Origin: Streptococcus suis
GTDB lineage: Bacteria; Bacillota; Bacilli; Lactobacillales; Streptococcaceae
NCBI RefSeq assembly: GCF_016743335.1
Contig: NZ_WCJE01000005.1
Location: 22,186-86,185 of the forward strand
Length of the DNA stretch: 64,000 bases
Direction: 5' to 3'
Made by a program: the position numbers and the translations under genes. Shown piece after piece: positions 17,579 through 26,391 of the stretch. Position 1 is the stretch's first letter, and every line of letters begins with the position of its first letter. The notes below the pieces were generated by a model that did not search any database, was not told where the DNA came from, and saw nothing but the letters and a program-made list of their open reading frames with translations.

Positions 17579-18949
17579 ATGCTTAATAATATTTCAGAAA
17601 AATATACTAGGAATGAAACAATCATCAGACAATGTTTTCAAGAAAATCCTGGATTTTTAAGTATAGATGGAATTGACATAAAATTTGAGACGGAAGTAAC
17701 TATCGTCGATAGTATTTCGATTACTACTTTTGCTGATAACTTTTTTGAATTAGATATCAATTCATCTTATAATAAAAATGGCAGAATAAAAGAAATTGAA
17801 ATACTATCTCCAAATTTTGGGAAAATTGTTTTTCGTTTTAATAATTCTAATTTTGATATGAAGTGCAAATGTTTCGTTCGACTTATTTTAGGTGATTTAA
17901 ATGTAAAAACTTCTACAATGAAACAAATAATGTCAAAATTGAAAAACGTATTAACCTGTATAACTATCTTTTCAAATATTGACATTATACATCCAACTGA
18001 AGAAGATATCATAATTCAAGGAATTGAGATTGCATACACCTTTTCTACGTTAGAAAAAATTTCATATCAAACAAGACTACTTCTACTAAGAATATTCTCA
18101 AAAGTTGAACAGCCAAATAAATCCAGGTATGTGGGAATAGAAGACGATCCATTTGATCATCACATTATTTCAGCAAAATTAGGATACAACTATTCGATAG
18201 TTTTATATGATAAATCAGCAAAAGCACAATCGGACAATCACTTAGAGAATATTAAAAATCATGGTTATAGAATTTATAGACTTGAATTTGTAATAAAAAG
18301 AGGGAAAATTACTGAGTTGCTTGGATCACGAATCCTATCTGATATTACAGACGAAACCATAAAAAATTTTTTTAATGAGCAGATCAATCTAGCTGTTATC
18401 AATCTCATTCATGAAATAAAAAAATCTGTACAATTAACTGACAAGACATTGAATTACTATTTTAAAGAGTTTGGCAATCGTGATTATATTCATCGTTTTT
18501 TCTCTGGTATTCTAACTCCTGCATTAGAAAAATCAATGGCAATTGCTTTAGATGAGGAAATTTTTTGTCATTTAAAACTACCGTTTATCAAATCTCCTAA
18601 AAATAAAAGTAGGATTAGAAGACAATTGATTAATGAATGCATTATTCAAAGTAAAGACAAGAAGTACATACTTTCAAAAATGATAACGTGGCAAACCTTA
18701 ATAATATTAAAAATTATGAACTGCTACATCTACTGTGACGAAATTCAATCAACAACTGCCAATCAAAATTTCAATGATGTGGGAATGAAAGTAATATCTC
18801 TAAAACCATTTAACAACAAGACAAGGATAGCTATCTATAACGACCTTCTCTCTTCGAGAACTAAAAGCACTACCATTGAAAAAATAATACTCGATAGATG
18901 GAAAAAAATAGATCATAAAAAGTATATAATTTATAAATTTACTGAATAG
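17579..18949 (+). CDS. Replication-initiator-like protein (Rep-like)
   Basis: A 456-residue, very AT-rich and lysine/isoleucine-rich protein. It has the order seen in filamentous-phage and plasmid rolling-circle initiators: an N-terminal beta-rich domain, then a segment SIVLYDKSAKAQ followed by YRIYRLEFVIKRGK, in which a Tyr-Asp-Lys motif precedes an Arg-x-Glu-Phe strand. A HUH histidine pair is not obvious, so the catalytic class is open. I infer a role in replication or mobilisation of the element carrying the recombinase gene upstream. AAAAGAG precedes the ATG and a good terminator follows. Confidence is limited because the call rests on a short motif and context. Confidence 0.45.
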   Translation: MLNNISEKYTRNETIIRQCFQENPGFLSIDGIDIKFETEVTIVDSISITTFADNFFELDINSSYNKNGRIKEIEILSPNFGKIVFRFNNSNFDMKCKCFVRLILGDLNVKTSTMKQIMSKLKNVLTCITIFSNIDIIHPTEEDIIIQGIEIAYTFSTLEKISYQTRLLLLRIFSKVEQPNKSRYVGIEDDPFDHHIISAKLGYNYSIVLYDKSAKAQSDNHLENIKNHGYRIYRLEFVIKRGKITELLGSRILSDITDETIKNFFNEQINLAVINLIHEIKKSVQLTDKTLNYYFKEFGNRDYIHRFFSGILTPALEKSMAIALDEEIFCHLKLPFIKSPKNKSRIRRQLINECIIQSKDKKYILSKMITWQTLIILKIMNCYIYCDEIQSTTANQNFNDVGMKVISLKPFNNKTRIAIYNDLLSSRTKSTTIEKIILDRWKKIDHKKYIIYKFTE

Positions 18950-18958
18950 GTTAAGTAT

Positions 18959-18990
18959 GATGTATTGCAGTTTACAATACATCTTTTATT
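18959..18990 (+). terminator. Terminator of the Rep-like gene
   Basis: GATGTATTG (18959-18967) pairs with CAATACATC (18975-18983) and is followed by TTTTATTTT. Confidence 0.85.
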
Positions 18991-19130
18991 TTAATCTTCA
19001 ATTGGGCAAAATTTTGGGCAAATTTTGATTATCATTGCACATTATTGCATAGCAAAGAAAAATATCATAAAAAATAGAATTGTATTAAAAATTAGAAAAA
19101 GCCTTATTAATCAAGGCTTTACATGGTTAG
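18991..19130. other. Candidate element end: repeated TTTTGGGCAAA boxes
   Basis: Two direct copies of TTGGGCAAA lie between 19003 and 19026, separated by AATTT, followed by a hairpin AAAAAGCCTT/AAGGCTTT near 19096-19121. Short tandem boxes of this kind flank attachment sites of streptococcal integrative elements as arm-type integrase sites. A matching left end was not found, so this is only a candidate. Confidence 0.3.
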
Positions 19131-19140
19131 CAACTCTATT

Positions 19141-19203
19141 TTATCGTTGATTTACTTTTTCACTCAAACCATGGTAATAATTCAACCATTGAATAATTGC
19201 CAT
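19141..19203 (-). CDS. 20-residue peptide ORF with strong ribosome site
   Basis: The frame encodes MAIIQWLNYYHGLSEKVNQR and is preceded by AGGAGGA five bases before the ATG. A terminator lies upstream on the same strand (19229-19252) and another downstream (about 19096-19121), so it would be a tiny stand-alone transcript. Its first half is also one arm of a 17-bp inverted repeat (19169-19185 with 19189-19205, two mismatches). Function unknown; it may equally be part of an integration site. Confidence 0.3.
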   Translation of the reverse strand: MAIIQWLNYYHGLSEKVNQR

Positions 19204-19228
19204 GGGGTCCTCCTAAATATGATTCATT

Positions 19229-19450
19229 GAAAAAAGCCGTAAAAACGGCTTTAGATTGAAGAAAAAGCCCATTTTGGACAATTTTTTTCAATCTTTTTTC
19301 TTTGTGTTGAAAATTAAAAACTCTCAGAAACGCCGAAATATCAATGTTTCTAAGAGTTTAATAACTTGCTATCTTTCGCAAACTTCTTCAAGTTTTTATA
19401 TTTTTAGGAGTTTGTCTACGTTCTGAAGCTGTAAAAACGGCTTATTTTTT
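19229..19450. terminator. Cluster of three terminator hairpins
   Basis: Hairpin 1: AAAGCCGT/ACGGCTTT at 19233-19252, with a T run on the minus strand. Hairpin 2: AAACTCTCAGAAAC (19318-19331) with GTTTCTAAGAGTTT (19346-19359). Hairpin 3: AAGCTGT/ACGGCTT around 19427-19443 followed by TATTTTTTTATT on the plus strand. Hairpins 1 and 3 share the GTAAAAACGGCTT core, a sign of local duplication. Confidence 0.65.
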
Positions 19451-19494
19451 TATTATTATAGCAGAAAATCAATATTTTGTCTTACTTGTTCCTC

Positions 19495-19983
19495 CTAAAT
19501 TCTCTCCCGTAACTTTTCGACAAAGAGATAGGCTGCGGGACAAATCAGAGTATTTTTTATTGTTAAATTGTTGATTTGATAAATCTTCTTGCGGTCAGTA
19601 TGCGGAAATTCTCGACAGGCTTTGGGACGAGCATCATAGATACTACATAGATTATCGCCTCCAAGGAAGGGACAGGGCATGGATTGAAATACCTTATCTC
19701 CGTCCTCATCCACACGCAAATACATATCCTCAAAAACTGGAAGTTTCATGCGCAAATGCTTGGCAATTCGGGTAATATCTGCTTCTGTAAAGAGCGGTCC
19801 CAACGTTTTGCAACAGTTGGCACACTCTGTACAGTCGATTTCAGAAAATACTTCGGCATGAATATCTTGAACAATTCTATCCAAATTTTTAGGTGCTTTT
19901 TTCTTCAAATTTGCTAGAAATTTTCGATGTTCTCCTTGCTTCTGCTGGGCCAATTGCTTGTATCTTTCAATGTCGACGGTCAT
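19495..19983 (-). CDS. YkgJ-family cysteine-cluster protein
   Basis: A 162-residue cytosolic protein with the metal-binding pattern of the YkgJ/UPF0153 family: ECANCCKTLG (CxxCC within CTECANCC) and later CPFLGGDNLCSIYDARPKACREFP. The conserved cysteines probably bind zinc or an iron-sulfur cluster. The cellular role of the family is not known. AAAGGAGAG sets the start at 19983, eleven codons inside the longest frame. It lies downstream of the Maf gene on the same strand, with about 50 nt between them, so the two are probably cotranscribed. Confidence 0.88.
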   Translation of the reverse strand: MTVDIERYKQLAQQKQGEHRKFLANLKKKAPKNLDRIVQDIHAEVFSEIDCTECANCCKTLGPLFTEADITRIAKHLRMKLPVFEDMYLRVDEDGDKVFQSMPCPFLGGDNLCSIYDARPKACREFPHTDRKKIYQINNLTIKNTLICPAAYLFVEKLRERI

Positions 19984-20034
19984 AAACTCTCCTTTTCGAC
20001 CACTATTATACCACAAACTAGCTATTGAGCTCTG

Positions 20035-20682
20035 CTATTTTTCAAAACCTTCTTCAGAAAAAATCCTGCGGGAAACTTCGGCTACGGGCAGACCAATAAT
20101 GGTGTGAATATCCCCAGAAATACCTGCTACAAAGCGTGGATCCAGCTCCTGAATACCGTAGGCACCGGCCTTATCCAGTGGCTGCTTTTCACGAATATAT
20201 GATTGAATAACCTCTTCAAGGGCTGGATAATAGTCAACAAAATCAATCTGGGCAACCGTATAAAAAACATCCAGTGAGTGTCTTGTCCGTAGGCAGACAG
20301 ATGTAACAACGTGATGACTCTTTCCAAAATAGGAACGTAATATGGTTTCGGATTCTGTCAAATCTTGAGGCTTGTTAAAAATTTGCCCATCTGACACGAC
20401 GATTGTATCCGCAGAAATGTAGAGATGACCAGTTACCAAATCCATGTCCGATTTGGCTTTGGAAATTTCACAACAGGTTTTTGCAGCTCGAGTGAGAAAA
20501 TCATCTGTAGCGAATTGTTTCATAAAATGTTTTTCGATACCACGCTCATCCACTTCAACTGATGCAATTTGTGGTTGTAAAAATCCCAATAATTGTTTAC
20601 GACGCGGGGAGTTACTAAGCAGAACGTAAGAACTAATCTGCTCACGATCCCCCTCTTTTTGATATTGAAATACAGTTTGCAT
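20035..20682 (-). CDS. maf: Maf-family nucleotide pyrophosphatase
   Basis: A 215-residue Maf protein, which hydrolyses non-canonical or canonical nucleoside triphosphates to monophosphates and is linked to septum formation control. The signature LLSNSPRRKQLL is near residue 25, followed by VDERGIEKHF, SADTIVVSDGQIFNKP and DKAGAYGIQ, all conserved in the family. GGAGGAAAC places the start at 20682; the longer frame would begin at a TTG inside the ribosome site region. It follows the 5'-nucleotidase gene but is separated from it by a terminator on the other side, so it likely has its own promoter or is read through. Confidence 0.9.
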   Translation of the reverse strand: MQTVFQYQKEGDREQISSYVLLSNSPRRKQLLGFLQPQIASVEVDERGIEKHFMKQFATDDFLTRAAKTCCEISKAKSDMDLVTGHLYISADTIVVSDGQIFNKPQDLTESETILRSYFGKSHHVVTSVCLRTRHSLDVFYTVAQIDFVDYYPALEEVIQSYIREKQPLDKAGAYGIQELDPRFVAGISGDIHTIIGLPVAEVSRRIFSEEGFEK

Positions 20683-20696
20683 GTTTCCTCCAGTCA

Positions 20697-20722
20697 AAAA
20701 CAGAGTCCGAAGACCCTGTTTT
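20697..20722 (-). terminator. Terminator of the 5'-nucleotidase gene
   Basis: On the minus strand AAAACAGGGTC and GACTCTGTTTT form a stem closed by a TTCG tetraloop, followed by a T run. One G-U type mismatch is present. Confidence 0.85.
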
Positions 20723-20733
20723 CAGAAGATTGA

Positions 20734-22818
20734 TTAATTTTCTTTTCTACGACCTACTGCCATGGCCAGTCCTGCAAGACCTAAACCAAACAGGCTGAGC
20801 GTCAGATTCATCTGATCACCAGTATTTGGCAAGACTCCTGCTTTTGTAGTTTTTACTGGACTTGCTACTTCTGGTTTTTTATCTCCTACTTTCGGAGAAT
20901 CAACTGGGGCCTTCTTGTCCGTTGCTGAAGTATTTTGTACTTGATTAGATGGTGAATCCGTATTTTCGGCTGGAACAGTTTCTGGATTTGAGGCTGGATT
21001 TTCTGGATCAGTATCCAATAAAATTTCGATAAAGTCTGGGTAGCCATCTTCATCCGTATCAATGCTTGAATTTACAGGAATGATACGTGAATATGGGTTG
21101 ACAACCTCATAAGCTGATAAGTCAGCTGTCTTTAGGTATTCAGCAAAGACGCTGTCCATTGAAGGACCTTCTTCACGTGCTCCGCCAAGCATTGTGTAGC
21201 CATCACCACCAGCAGCAAGGAAGTCATTTGTTGCTAAATAGTACGTTTTTTCAAGATCCAAGGCGTCATATTCGCCAGTCTCTGGATTAAGAATACCGAT
21301 AAGAAGAACACGTTCTTCTACAGGAAGAGTTGGATCGTAGAATACATTTGCTCCTGAAATGTGTAGGAATCCACCACTAGCTTCAAAGAGCGGCATACCA
21401 TTTTCATCTAAAAGCATCTCGCCAGTTTCTGGATTCACTTGCAATGTAGATGATAAAGACTTGGTAAACATATCATAAATTTGCTGACCAGTCACAGTGA
21501 TTTGAGAAACAATGTTACCAAATGGCAAGACTGCAATAATATCACCTTTTGTAACAGGCTGATCTTTAGCAATTGTTGCACGTAGACCACCACCGTTAGT
21601 CACAGCAAGGCTAGTTTTGTTTGAAAATCCTGTTTGACCATAGGCATAGATCGCATCCGTCACTGCATTCCCCAAGTTGGTTTCACGAACACGCACGTTT
21701 GAGCGGTCTCCGTTTAATTCCACTGGGTTATTTTCAATAACTACTTGAGCATTTTCAGCTTCATATTTTGCTTTAATTTCATCAACCAAGGCTGCGATTT
21801 TAGCATTTGGCGTCACGTTCTTAGTATCCTCAGCAGAAATCAAACTAGCTTCACCCAATAATTTATCGGATTTCAAGGTTACTTTACCAATATTGTTCAA
21901 GTAAGAGCCTGTTTGATTATAAGTAACGTTATCTCCATAGGTAGTCGCTTCTACCGTGTGGGAATGACCATCAATAACAATAACACGTTTACCAGCTAAT
22001 TTACTATTTTTAGAAAGTGCTTCAGCAAGAGTTGAACCTCTCCATTCAACAGGTGTTGTAGAATCGACACCTAGGTGAGCTAGAATGATATAGTTCTTGT
22101 AAACACGATTATCTGCTAGAGCACGCGCTTCCACTTCGTCAATCACTTTATTGACTTCTGTGACTGGGTCGGTAAACGTTACTCCCTCAACATTTTTCGG
22201 ATGGGTTTTTGTAGCAGTTTCAGGTGTTGTTACACCGATAACTACAAATTCATCGCCTACAACAGTTGGAGTTTTATCGACAATAGTTGAAGCTTCAAAA
22301 ACACGAGCACCATTAACGTAAGTGTTAGCACTCAATAGCGGGAAGTTCAAAGTTTCCTTGTACTTGATTGCTTGATCCATCCCAAAGTCAAATTCATGGT
22401 TACCAACAGCCATTGCATCATAGCCGACTTGGTTCATGATATTGGCGCGGTCTTCACCTTTTGTAGAGTTGGAAATTGGAAGTCCTTGGAAGGCATCACC
22501 AGCATCTACTACAATTGTATTTTCTACTTTGGCACGTTCTTCTTCAATGACTGCTGCAGCCTTAGCGTCACCGATGACATTCTTTTCTTCAAGAATGCGA
22601 CCGTGAACGTCGTTTGTGTGGATAATGACTGCCTCTACTGTTTCTTCCGCAGCAGGAACAACAGTTTCCTCCGTTGCTACATTTTCAACTGACGTTGCTG
22701 GCTGATTGGTTGTGGTAGCTGCAGTCGTTGTCTCAGCAGCTTGTACTTGTTGAGCTAAAACAAATGGCGCCAACAAGAGTGTGGACATTACAGGCAACAA
22801 GATTTTTTTCTTTTTCAT
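20734..22818 (-). CDS. LPXTG-anchored 5'-nucleotidase (adenosine-producing surface enzyme)
   Basis: A 694-residue cell-wall protein. A signal peptide (MKKKKILLPVMSTLLLAPFV, cut near AQA-AET) is followed by a Thr-rich linker and a UshA-type metallophosphatase domain: HTNDVHGR, DAGDAFQG, GNHEFDFG, LAHLG and DGHSHT supply the metal ligands. The C-terminal nucleotidase domain has TNGGGLRA and YYLATNDFLAAGGDGY. Then come DTDEDGYPDFIEILLDTDPE, which resembles a thrombospondin type-3 calcium loop, a Pro/Lys/Ser spacer and LPNTG with a membrane segment and basic tail. S. suis is known to carry such an enzyme that makes adenosine and dampens host defence. AAAGGTC precedes the chosen ATG. Confidence 0.93.
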   Translation of the reverse strand: MKKKKILLPVMSTLLLAPFVLAQQVQAAETTTAATTTNQPATSVENVATEETVVPAAEETVEAVIIHTNDVHGRILEEKNVIGDAKAAAVIEEERAKVENTIVVDAGDAFQGLPISNSTKGEDRANIMNQVGYDAMAVGNHEFDFGMDQAIKYKETLNFPLLSANTYVNGARVFEASTIVDKTPTVVGDEFVVIGVTTPETATKTHPKNVEGVTFTDPVTEVNKVIDEVEARALADNRVYKNYIILAHLGVDSTTPVEWRGSTLAEALSKNSKLAGKRVIVIDGHSHTVEATTYGDNVTYNQTGSYLNNIGKVTLKSDKLLGEASLISAEDTKNVTPNAKIAALVDEIKAKYEAENAQVVIENNPVELNGDRSNVRVRETNLGNAVTDAIYAYGQTGFSNKTSLAVTNGGGLRATIAKDQPVTKGDIIAVLPFGNIVSQITVTGQQIYDMFTKSLSSTLQVNPETGEMLLDENGMPLFEASGGFLHISGANVFYDPTLPVEERVLLIGILNPETGEYDALDLEKTYYLATNDFLAAGGDGYTMLGGAREEGPSMDSVFAEYLKTADLSAYEVVNPYSRIIPVNSSIDTDEDGYPDFIEILLDTDPENPASNPETVPAENTDSPSNQVQNTSATDKKAPVDSPKVGDKKPEVASPVKTTKAGVLPNTGDQMNLTLSLFGLGLAGLAMAVGRRKEN

Positions 22819-22950
22819 AAATAGACCTTTCTTCGGCATTTTTTATATCTCTATTATACACTTTTTATCAAAAAACAAAAACATTAAAATCGCTTACATG
22901 CCAAAAAGGTTCGAAATAAGGGAGCAGAAAAGAACTCGACTGGTCAAAAA
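22819..22950 (-). promoter_or_regulatory. Promoter region of the 5'-nucleotidase gene
   Basis: A TATAAT hexamer on the minus strand lies about 25-35 nt before the coding start (GTGTATAATAGAG near 22851-22863), in AT-rich sequence. No clear -35 was found at 17 nt, and no repressor palindrome was seen. Confidence 0.45.
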
Positions 22951-23346
22951 AGAGTTCGTCAACAAGTCTTTATTTCTAGTTGTTGAGCTAAAACAGTCTA
23001 TCCCCAGACATCAATTTATGTGAGCTGACTGCCGTCAGCTTATATCTCCCACTTTAAAAGGTCTCCCAGACCTTTTAAACTCCCACCCCCGCATAGCTCC
23101 AAAGGTTTGGGGAACCTTTGGAGGTCGGAGATAGAGCGAACAGAGTTCGCTACAAAACTGTCTGGGAGACAGTTTGAGGTTGGAGATAAGGCGAACTCTG
23201 TTCGCATCAGTCGTAGAGGTCAGATTTGGAGTGTAAAACACGAATTGCTGAGATTTGCTTCGCAAATCCTATCTCCAACCTTTAACAGTCCACTGGACTG
23301 TTAAACCCAATCAACCACTGCGCTGAGATGTTGACACGAACCCTGA
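22951..23346 (+). repeat. Hairpin-mosaic repeat, copy A
   Basis: About 396 bp consisting almost entirely of short perfect hairpins: AAAAGGTCTCCCAGACCTTTT, CCAAAGGTTTGGGGAACCTTTGG region, GCGAACAGAGTTCGC, AAACTGTCTGGGAGACAGTTT region, GCGAACTCTGTTCGC, ATTTGCTTCGCAAAT and TTTAACAGTCCACTGGACTGTTAAA region. Units are joined by GGAGATA-type spacers. A second copy lies in opposite orientation at 39949-40292. Copy A has an extra 55-bp unit (23130-23184) absent from copy B. Frames through this DNA are not genes. Confidence 0.9.
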
Positions 23347-23382
23347 GAAGCGAGGTTAAGCTTTTTGCCCAGCCTCCATTTC

Positions 23383-24654
23383 CTATTTACCAAATACTAT
23401 TTGTCCATTTGCAATGGTGTAAAGGACCTGTCCTTTCAGACTATCACCAACAAACGGAGAATTAGCAGACTTCGAGGCAAAATCTGCTGTGACCAACCGA
23501 TTTGCATTTGGGTCAAAAATAACAAGATCAGCTGGGCCATTTTCAGCAAGATAGCCAGCATCAAGACCATAGAGCTTGGCTGGATTAATAGTCATTTTCT
23601 CCAACAATTGCACGAGGGTCAGATGCCCTTCTTCCACCAGATGCGTCAAACCAAGTGAAAGCGAGGTTTCCAAGCCTGTCATTCCTGAAGGAGCTTGCGT
23701 AAGATCCTCTACATTTTTCTCATCTGCATGATGAGGTGCATGGTCCGTCGCAATGACAGAGATAACACCAGATTTCAATCCCTCAATAACCGCTAATCTG
23801 TCACTTTCCAAGCGTAATGGCGGATTCATTTTAGCATTGGCACCTTTTGTTAGAAGTAAGTCCTCAGTTCGTGAAAAATGTTGGGGTGCTACTTCTGCCG
23901 TGACGTTTGCTCCGAGACCTTGAACAAATTCAACCACCTTGACCGACTCGGCTTTGGATAGATGCTGGATATGAACACGCGCTCCCGTTTCATAGGCAAT
24001 CATGACATCGCGAGCGACCATACTGTATTCTGCTACGCCTGTTGCTCCACAAACATGAAAATGTTTTTCAGCTACTTGCTCGTTGAGTCCCAAGACACCA
24101 TTCAGGTCAGGGTCTTCTTCATGCAGACTGATGAGACAGCCCTGCTCTTTGGCTAATTTCATAGCTTTTCTAACCACGCCAGCATTTGTCAAAGGAATAC
24201 CGTCGTCCGAAAAGGCCACCGCTCCCGCCTCTAGCAAAGCAGGAAAATCGGTCAGATTTTGACCGTCGAAATGATCTGTAATGGTTGCCACACTATAAAT
24301 GTGAATAGCTTCTTTTTTAGCGGAATCCAATACTTCTTTTAAGGTTTCAACATTTGAAATCGTCGGATTAGTGTTAGCCATCATGACAACAGAAGTAAAA
24401 CCACCCGCTGCTGCAGAAAGAGCTCCTGTATGAATATCTTCTTTATGGGTCTGACCAGGCTCCCGAAAATGCACATGAACATCGACCAAACCAGGAGCAA
24501 CGACTAATCCTGTCGCATCAATCACTTCTTGCTCAACTTCTTCTGAAATAGACCCCGCAATCTTAACAATCTTACTTCCGTCCATCAAGATGTCGCAAAC
24601 CTTGTCTAAACCAGATTGCGGATCCAATACACGACCATTTTTCACTAATAACAT
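23383..24654 (-). CDS. pyrC: Dihydroorotase
   Basis: A 423-residue type I dihydroorotase that closes carbamoyl-aspartate to dihydroorotate in pyrimidine synthesis. The metal site is visible as [17 protein letters not shown] near residue 58 and the catalytic Asp in ATDHAPHH near residue 303. Length is normal for the family. AAAGGAGA precedes the ATG. It is followed directly by the hairpin-mosaic repeat, and ung lies 39 nt upstream on the same strand. No PyrR-type leader was seen upstream of it. Confidence 0.95.
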   Translation of the reverse strand: MLLVKNGRVLDPQSGLDKVCDILMDGSKIVKIAGSISEEVEQEVIDATGLVVAPGLVDVHVHFREPGQTHKEDIHTGALSAAAGGFTSVVMMANTNPTISNVETLKEVLDSAKKEAIHIYSVATITDHFDGQNLTDFPALLEAGAVAFSDDGIPLTNAGVVRKAMKLAKEQGCLISLHEEDPDLNGVLGLNEQVAEKHFHVCGATGVAEYSMVARDVMIAYETGARVHIQHLSKAESVKVVEFVQGLGANVTAEVAPQHFSRTEDLLLTKGANAKMNPPLRLESDRLAVIEGLKSGVISVIATDHAPHHADEKNVEDLTQAPSGMTGLETSLSLGLTHLVEEGHLTLVQLLEKMTINPAKLYGLDAGYLAENGPADLVIFDPNANRLVTADFASKSANSPFVGDSLKGQVLYTIANGQIVFGK

Positions 24655-24693
24655 TCATATTCTCCTTTGTAGTACCAAAGCCATTACCATCTA

Positions 24694-25347
24694 CTATCGC
24701 AGCCAATCAATTCCTGTTCTACCTTGTGAAGTCAAGTAGGCATTTGCTTGTGAAAAGGGCTTGCTTCCGAAGAAACCTCGATAGGCTGAAAGAGGGCTTG
24801 GATGAGCAGATTCGATAACCAGATGTTTTGGATTGGTTATCAACGCCTTTTTCTTGCGAGCATAAGCACCCCAAAGAATATAGACAACAGGCTGGTCTAA
24901 GCTATTGACCACCTTAATAACAGCGTCCGTAAAAGGCTCCCAGATTTGCCCTGCATGTCCATTTGCCTGACCTGCTGGCACAGTTAAACAAGCATTGAGC
25001 AAAAGCACACCTTGTTCCGCCCATGCTGTCAAATCATGATCTTGTTTGACGCCAATATCATCCGTCAATTCTTTTAAGATGTTTTGAAGAGATGGCGGAG
25101 CTGGTACCGAGTTCGGAACAGAAAATGACAAGCCCTGTGCCTGACCAGGTCCGTGATAGGGATCCTGTCCCAAAATAACTACTTTAACCTCTTCCAAATC
25201 CGTTGTTTGAATGGCAGCAAATACCTTCTCACGAGGCGGATAAATGGTTCCACCAGAATAAACATGATCTAAAAACTGATTGATTTTACCAAAATAATGC
25301 TCTGGCAACTGTGCCTTTATCAATTCGTGCCAAGCTGAATGTTCCAT
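24694..25347 (-). CDS. ung: Uracil-DNA glycosylase
   Basis: A 217-residue family 1 uracil-DNA glycosylase, which removes uracil from DNA in base excision repair. Catalytic Asp62 lies in [15 protein letters not shown], and [14 protein letters not shown] supplies the conserved His of the DNA-intercalating loop. Length and motifs are standard. AGGAGC precedes the ATG. It sits between the glycosyltransferase gene (9 nt upstream) and pyrC, so the three form one transcript. Confidence 0.96.
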   Translation of the reverse strand: MEHSAWHELIKAQLPEHYFGKINQFLDHVYSGGTIYPPREKVFAAIQTTDLEEVKVVILGQDPYHGPGQAQGLSFSVPNSVPAPPSLQNILKELTDDIGVKQDHDLTAWAEQGVLLLNACLTVPAGQANGHAGQIWEPFTDAVIKVVNSLDQPVVYILWGAYARKKKALITNPKHLVIESAHPSPLSAYRGFFGSKPFSQANAYLTSQGRTGIDWLR

Positions 25348-25356
25348 AAACTGCTC

Positions 25357-26283
25357 CTAGTTTGAACTTTTCTCTTTAACAATATAAATCGGACGTTTCT
25401 TCGTTTCCAAGAAAACTTTTGCCAAATATTTACCGAGAATACCAATGGTCATCAACTGCAAACCTCCCAAAAATAGGATGATACAAATAGTCGACGGCCA
25501 GCCAATTGTAGGATCTCCGAACACCAAGGTTTTGAAAACCACAAAAACCATTAGAACTAGCGACAATAGGAAGGTGAAGAAACCTGTATAGGAGGCAATA
25601 TTCAAAGGTGTATCTGAAAAATTGATGATTCCTTCAATAGAATAAGAAAGCAATTTCCAGAAAGACCAACTAGTTTCACCAGCAACCCTCTCAACATTTT
25701 CATATGGCAAGTATTCTGTCTCAAATCCAACCCAGGCAAAAATGCCTTTTGAAAAGCGATTGTATTCAGACACAGATAGAATAGCATCTACCATGTGACG
25801 ACGCATGAGACGGAAATCACGGGCACCGTCTACTACCTCGACCTGGCTGATTTTATTCATCAATTTGTAGAATAATTTCGCAAAAAAGCTTCGAATCGGT
25901 GGCTCACCATCACGACTGACACGACGGGTTCCAACGCAATCTAAATCTGGATTTCCATCCAACATAGCCTTCATTTCCATCAACATTTCGGGTGGATCTT
26001 GCAAATCAACATCCATAACGGTTACAAGATCCCCTTGCGCAGCTTGTAGACCTGCATAGAGAGCAGCTTCTTTCCCGAAATTCCTTGAAAAGGAAAGATA
26101 GCGAACAGCTCGGTCTTGACCAGACAATTGGCGTAAAACCGTTAATGTCCTATCCTTTGAACCATCATTGACAAAAATATACTCAAATTGTTCCCCCATC
26201 TCCTTACGAACTTTCTCCATAGCATCGTAAAAATAGGGAATTGCCTCTTCTTCATTAAAACAAGGCACGATAACTGAAATCAT
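25357..26283 (-). CDS. Family 2 glycosyltransferase, bactoprenol-glucosyltransferase type
   Basis: A 308-residue membrane glycosyltransferase. The N-terminal GT-A domain starts ISVIVPCFNEEEAIPYFYDAM and has DVDLQDPPE as the metal-binding DxD region, then RDFRLMRR. Two hydrophobic segments near residues 230-290 anchor it to the membrane. This is the GtrB/DPM1-like layout, in which a sugar is moved from a nucleotide to undecaprenyl phosphate. In gram-positives such enzymes supply sugars that decorate wall or lipoteichoic polymers. The sugar is not known. A TATAAT with extended TGG lies at 26341-26336 about 50 nt upstream. Confidence 0.88.
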   Translation of the reverse strand: MISVIVPCFNEEEAIPYFYDAMEKVRKEMGEQFEYIFVNDGSKDRTLTVLRQLSGQDRAVRYLSFSRNFGKEAALYAGLQAAQGDLVTVMDVDLQDPPEMLMEMKAMLDGNPDLDCVGTRRVSRDGEPPIRSFFAKLFYKLMNKISQVEVVDGARDFRLMRRHMVDAILSVSEYNRFSKGIFAWVGFETEYLPYENVERVAGETSWSFWKLLSYSIEGIINFSDTPLNIASYTGFFTFLLSLVLMVFVVFKTLVFGDPTIGWPSTICIILFLGGLQLMTIGILGKYLAKVFLETKKRPIYIVKEKSSN

Positions 26284-26335
26284 GTTCTTCTCCTCATACG
26301 GTCAATTATTGTATTCTCAAAATACGTTGGAGACT

Positions 26336-26341
26336 ATTATA
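26336..26341 (-). promoter_or_regulatory. Extended -10 of the glycosyltransferase-ung-pyrC transcript
   Basis: TGGTATAAT on the minus strand, 52 nt before the glycosyltransferase start. No good -35 hexamer was seen. Confidence 0.45.
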
Positions 26342-26391
26342 CCATTTTACAGGATAAGTTCCCAGAAATCGTGCGTGGGCTCGTTTTAAAT

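Noticed and set aside
23035..23304. Two opposite frames inside the hairpin-mosaic repeat
   Set aside because: They arise from palindromic repeat DNA and have no ribosome sites.
22951..23346. CRISPR array
   Set aside because: The palindromic units differ in sequence and have no constant repeat-spacer spacing; no cas genes are present.
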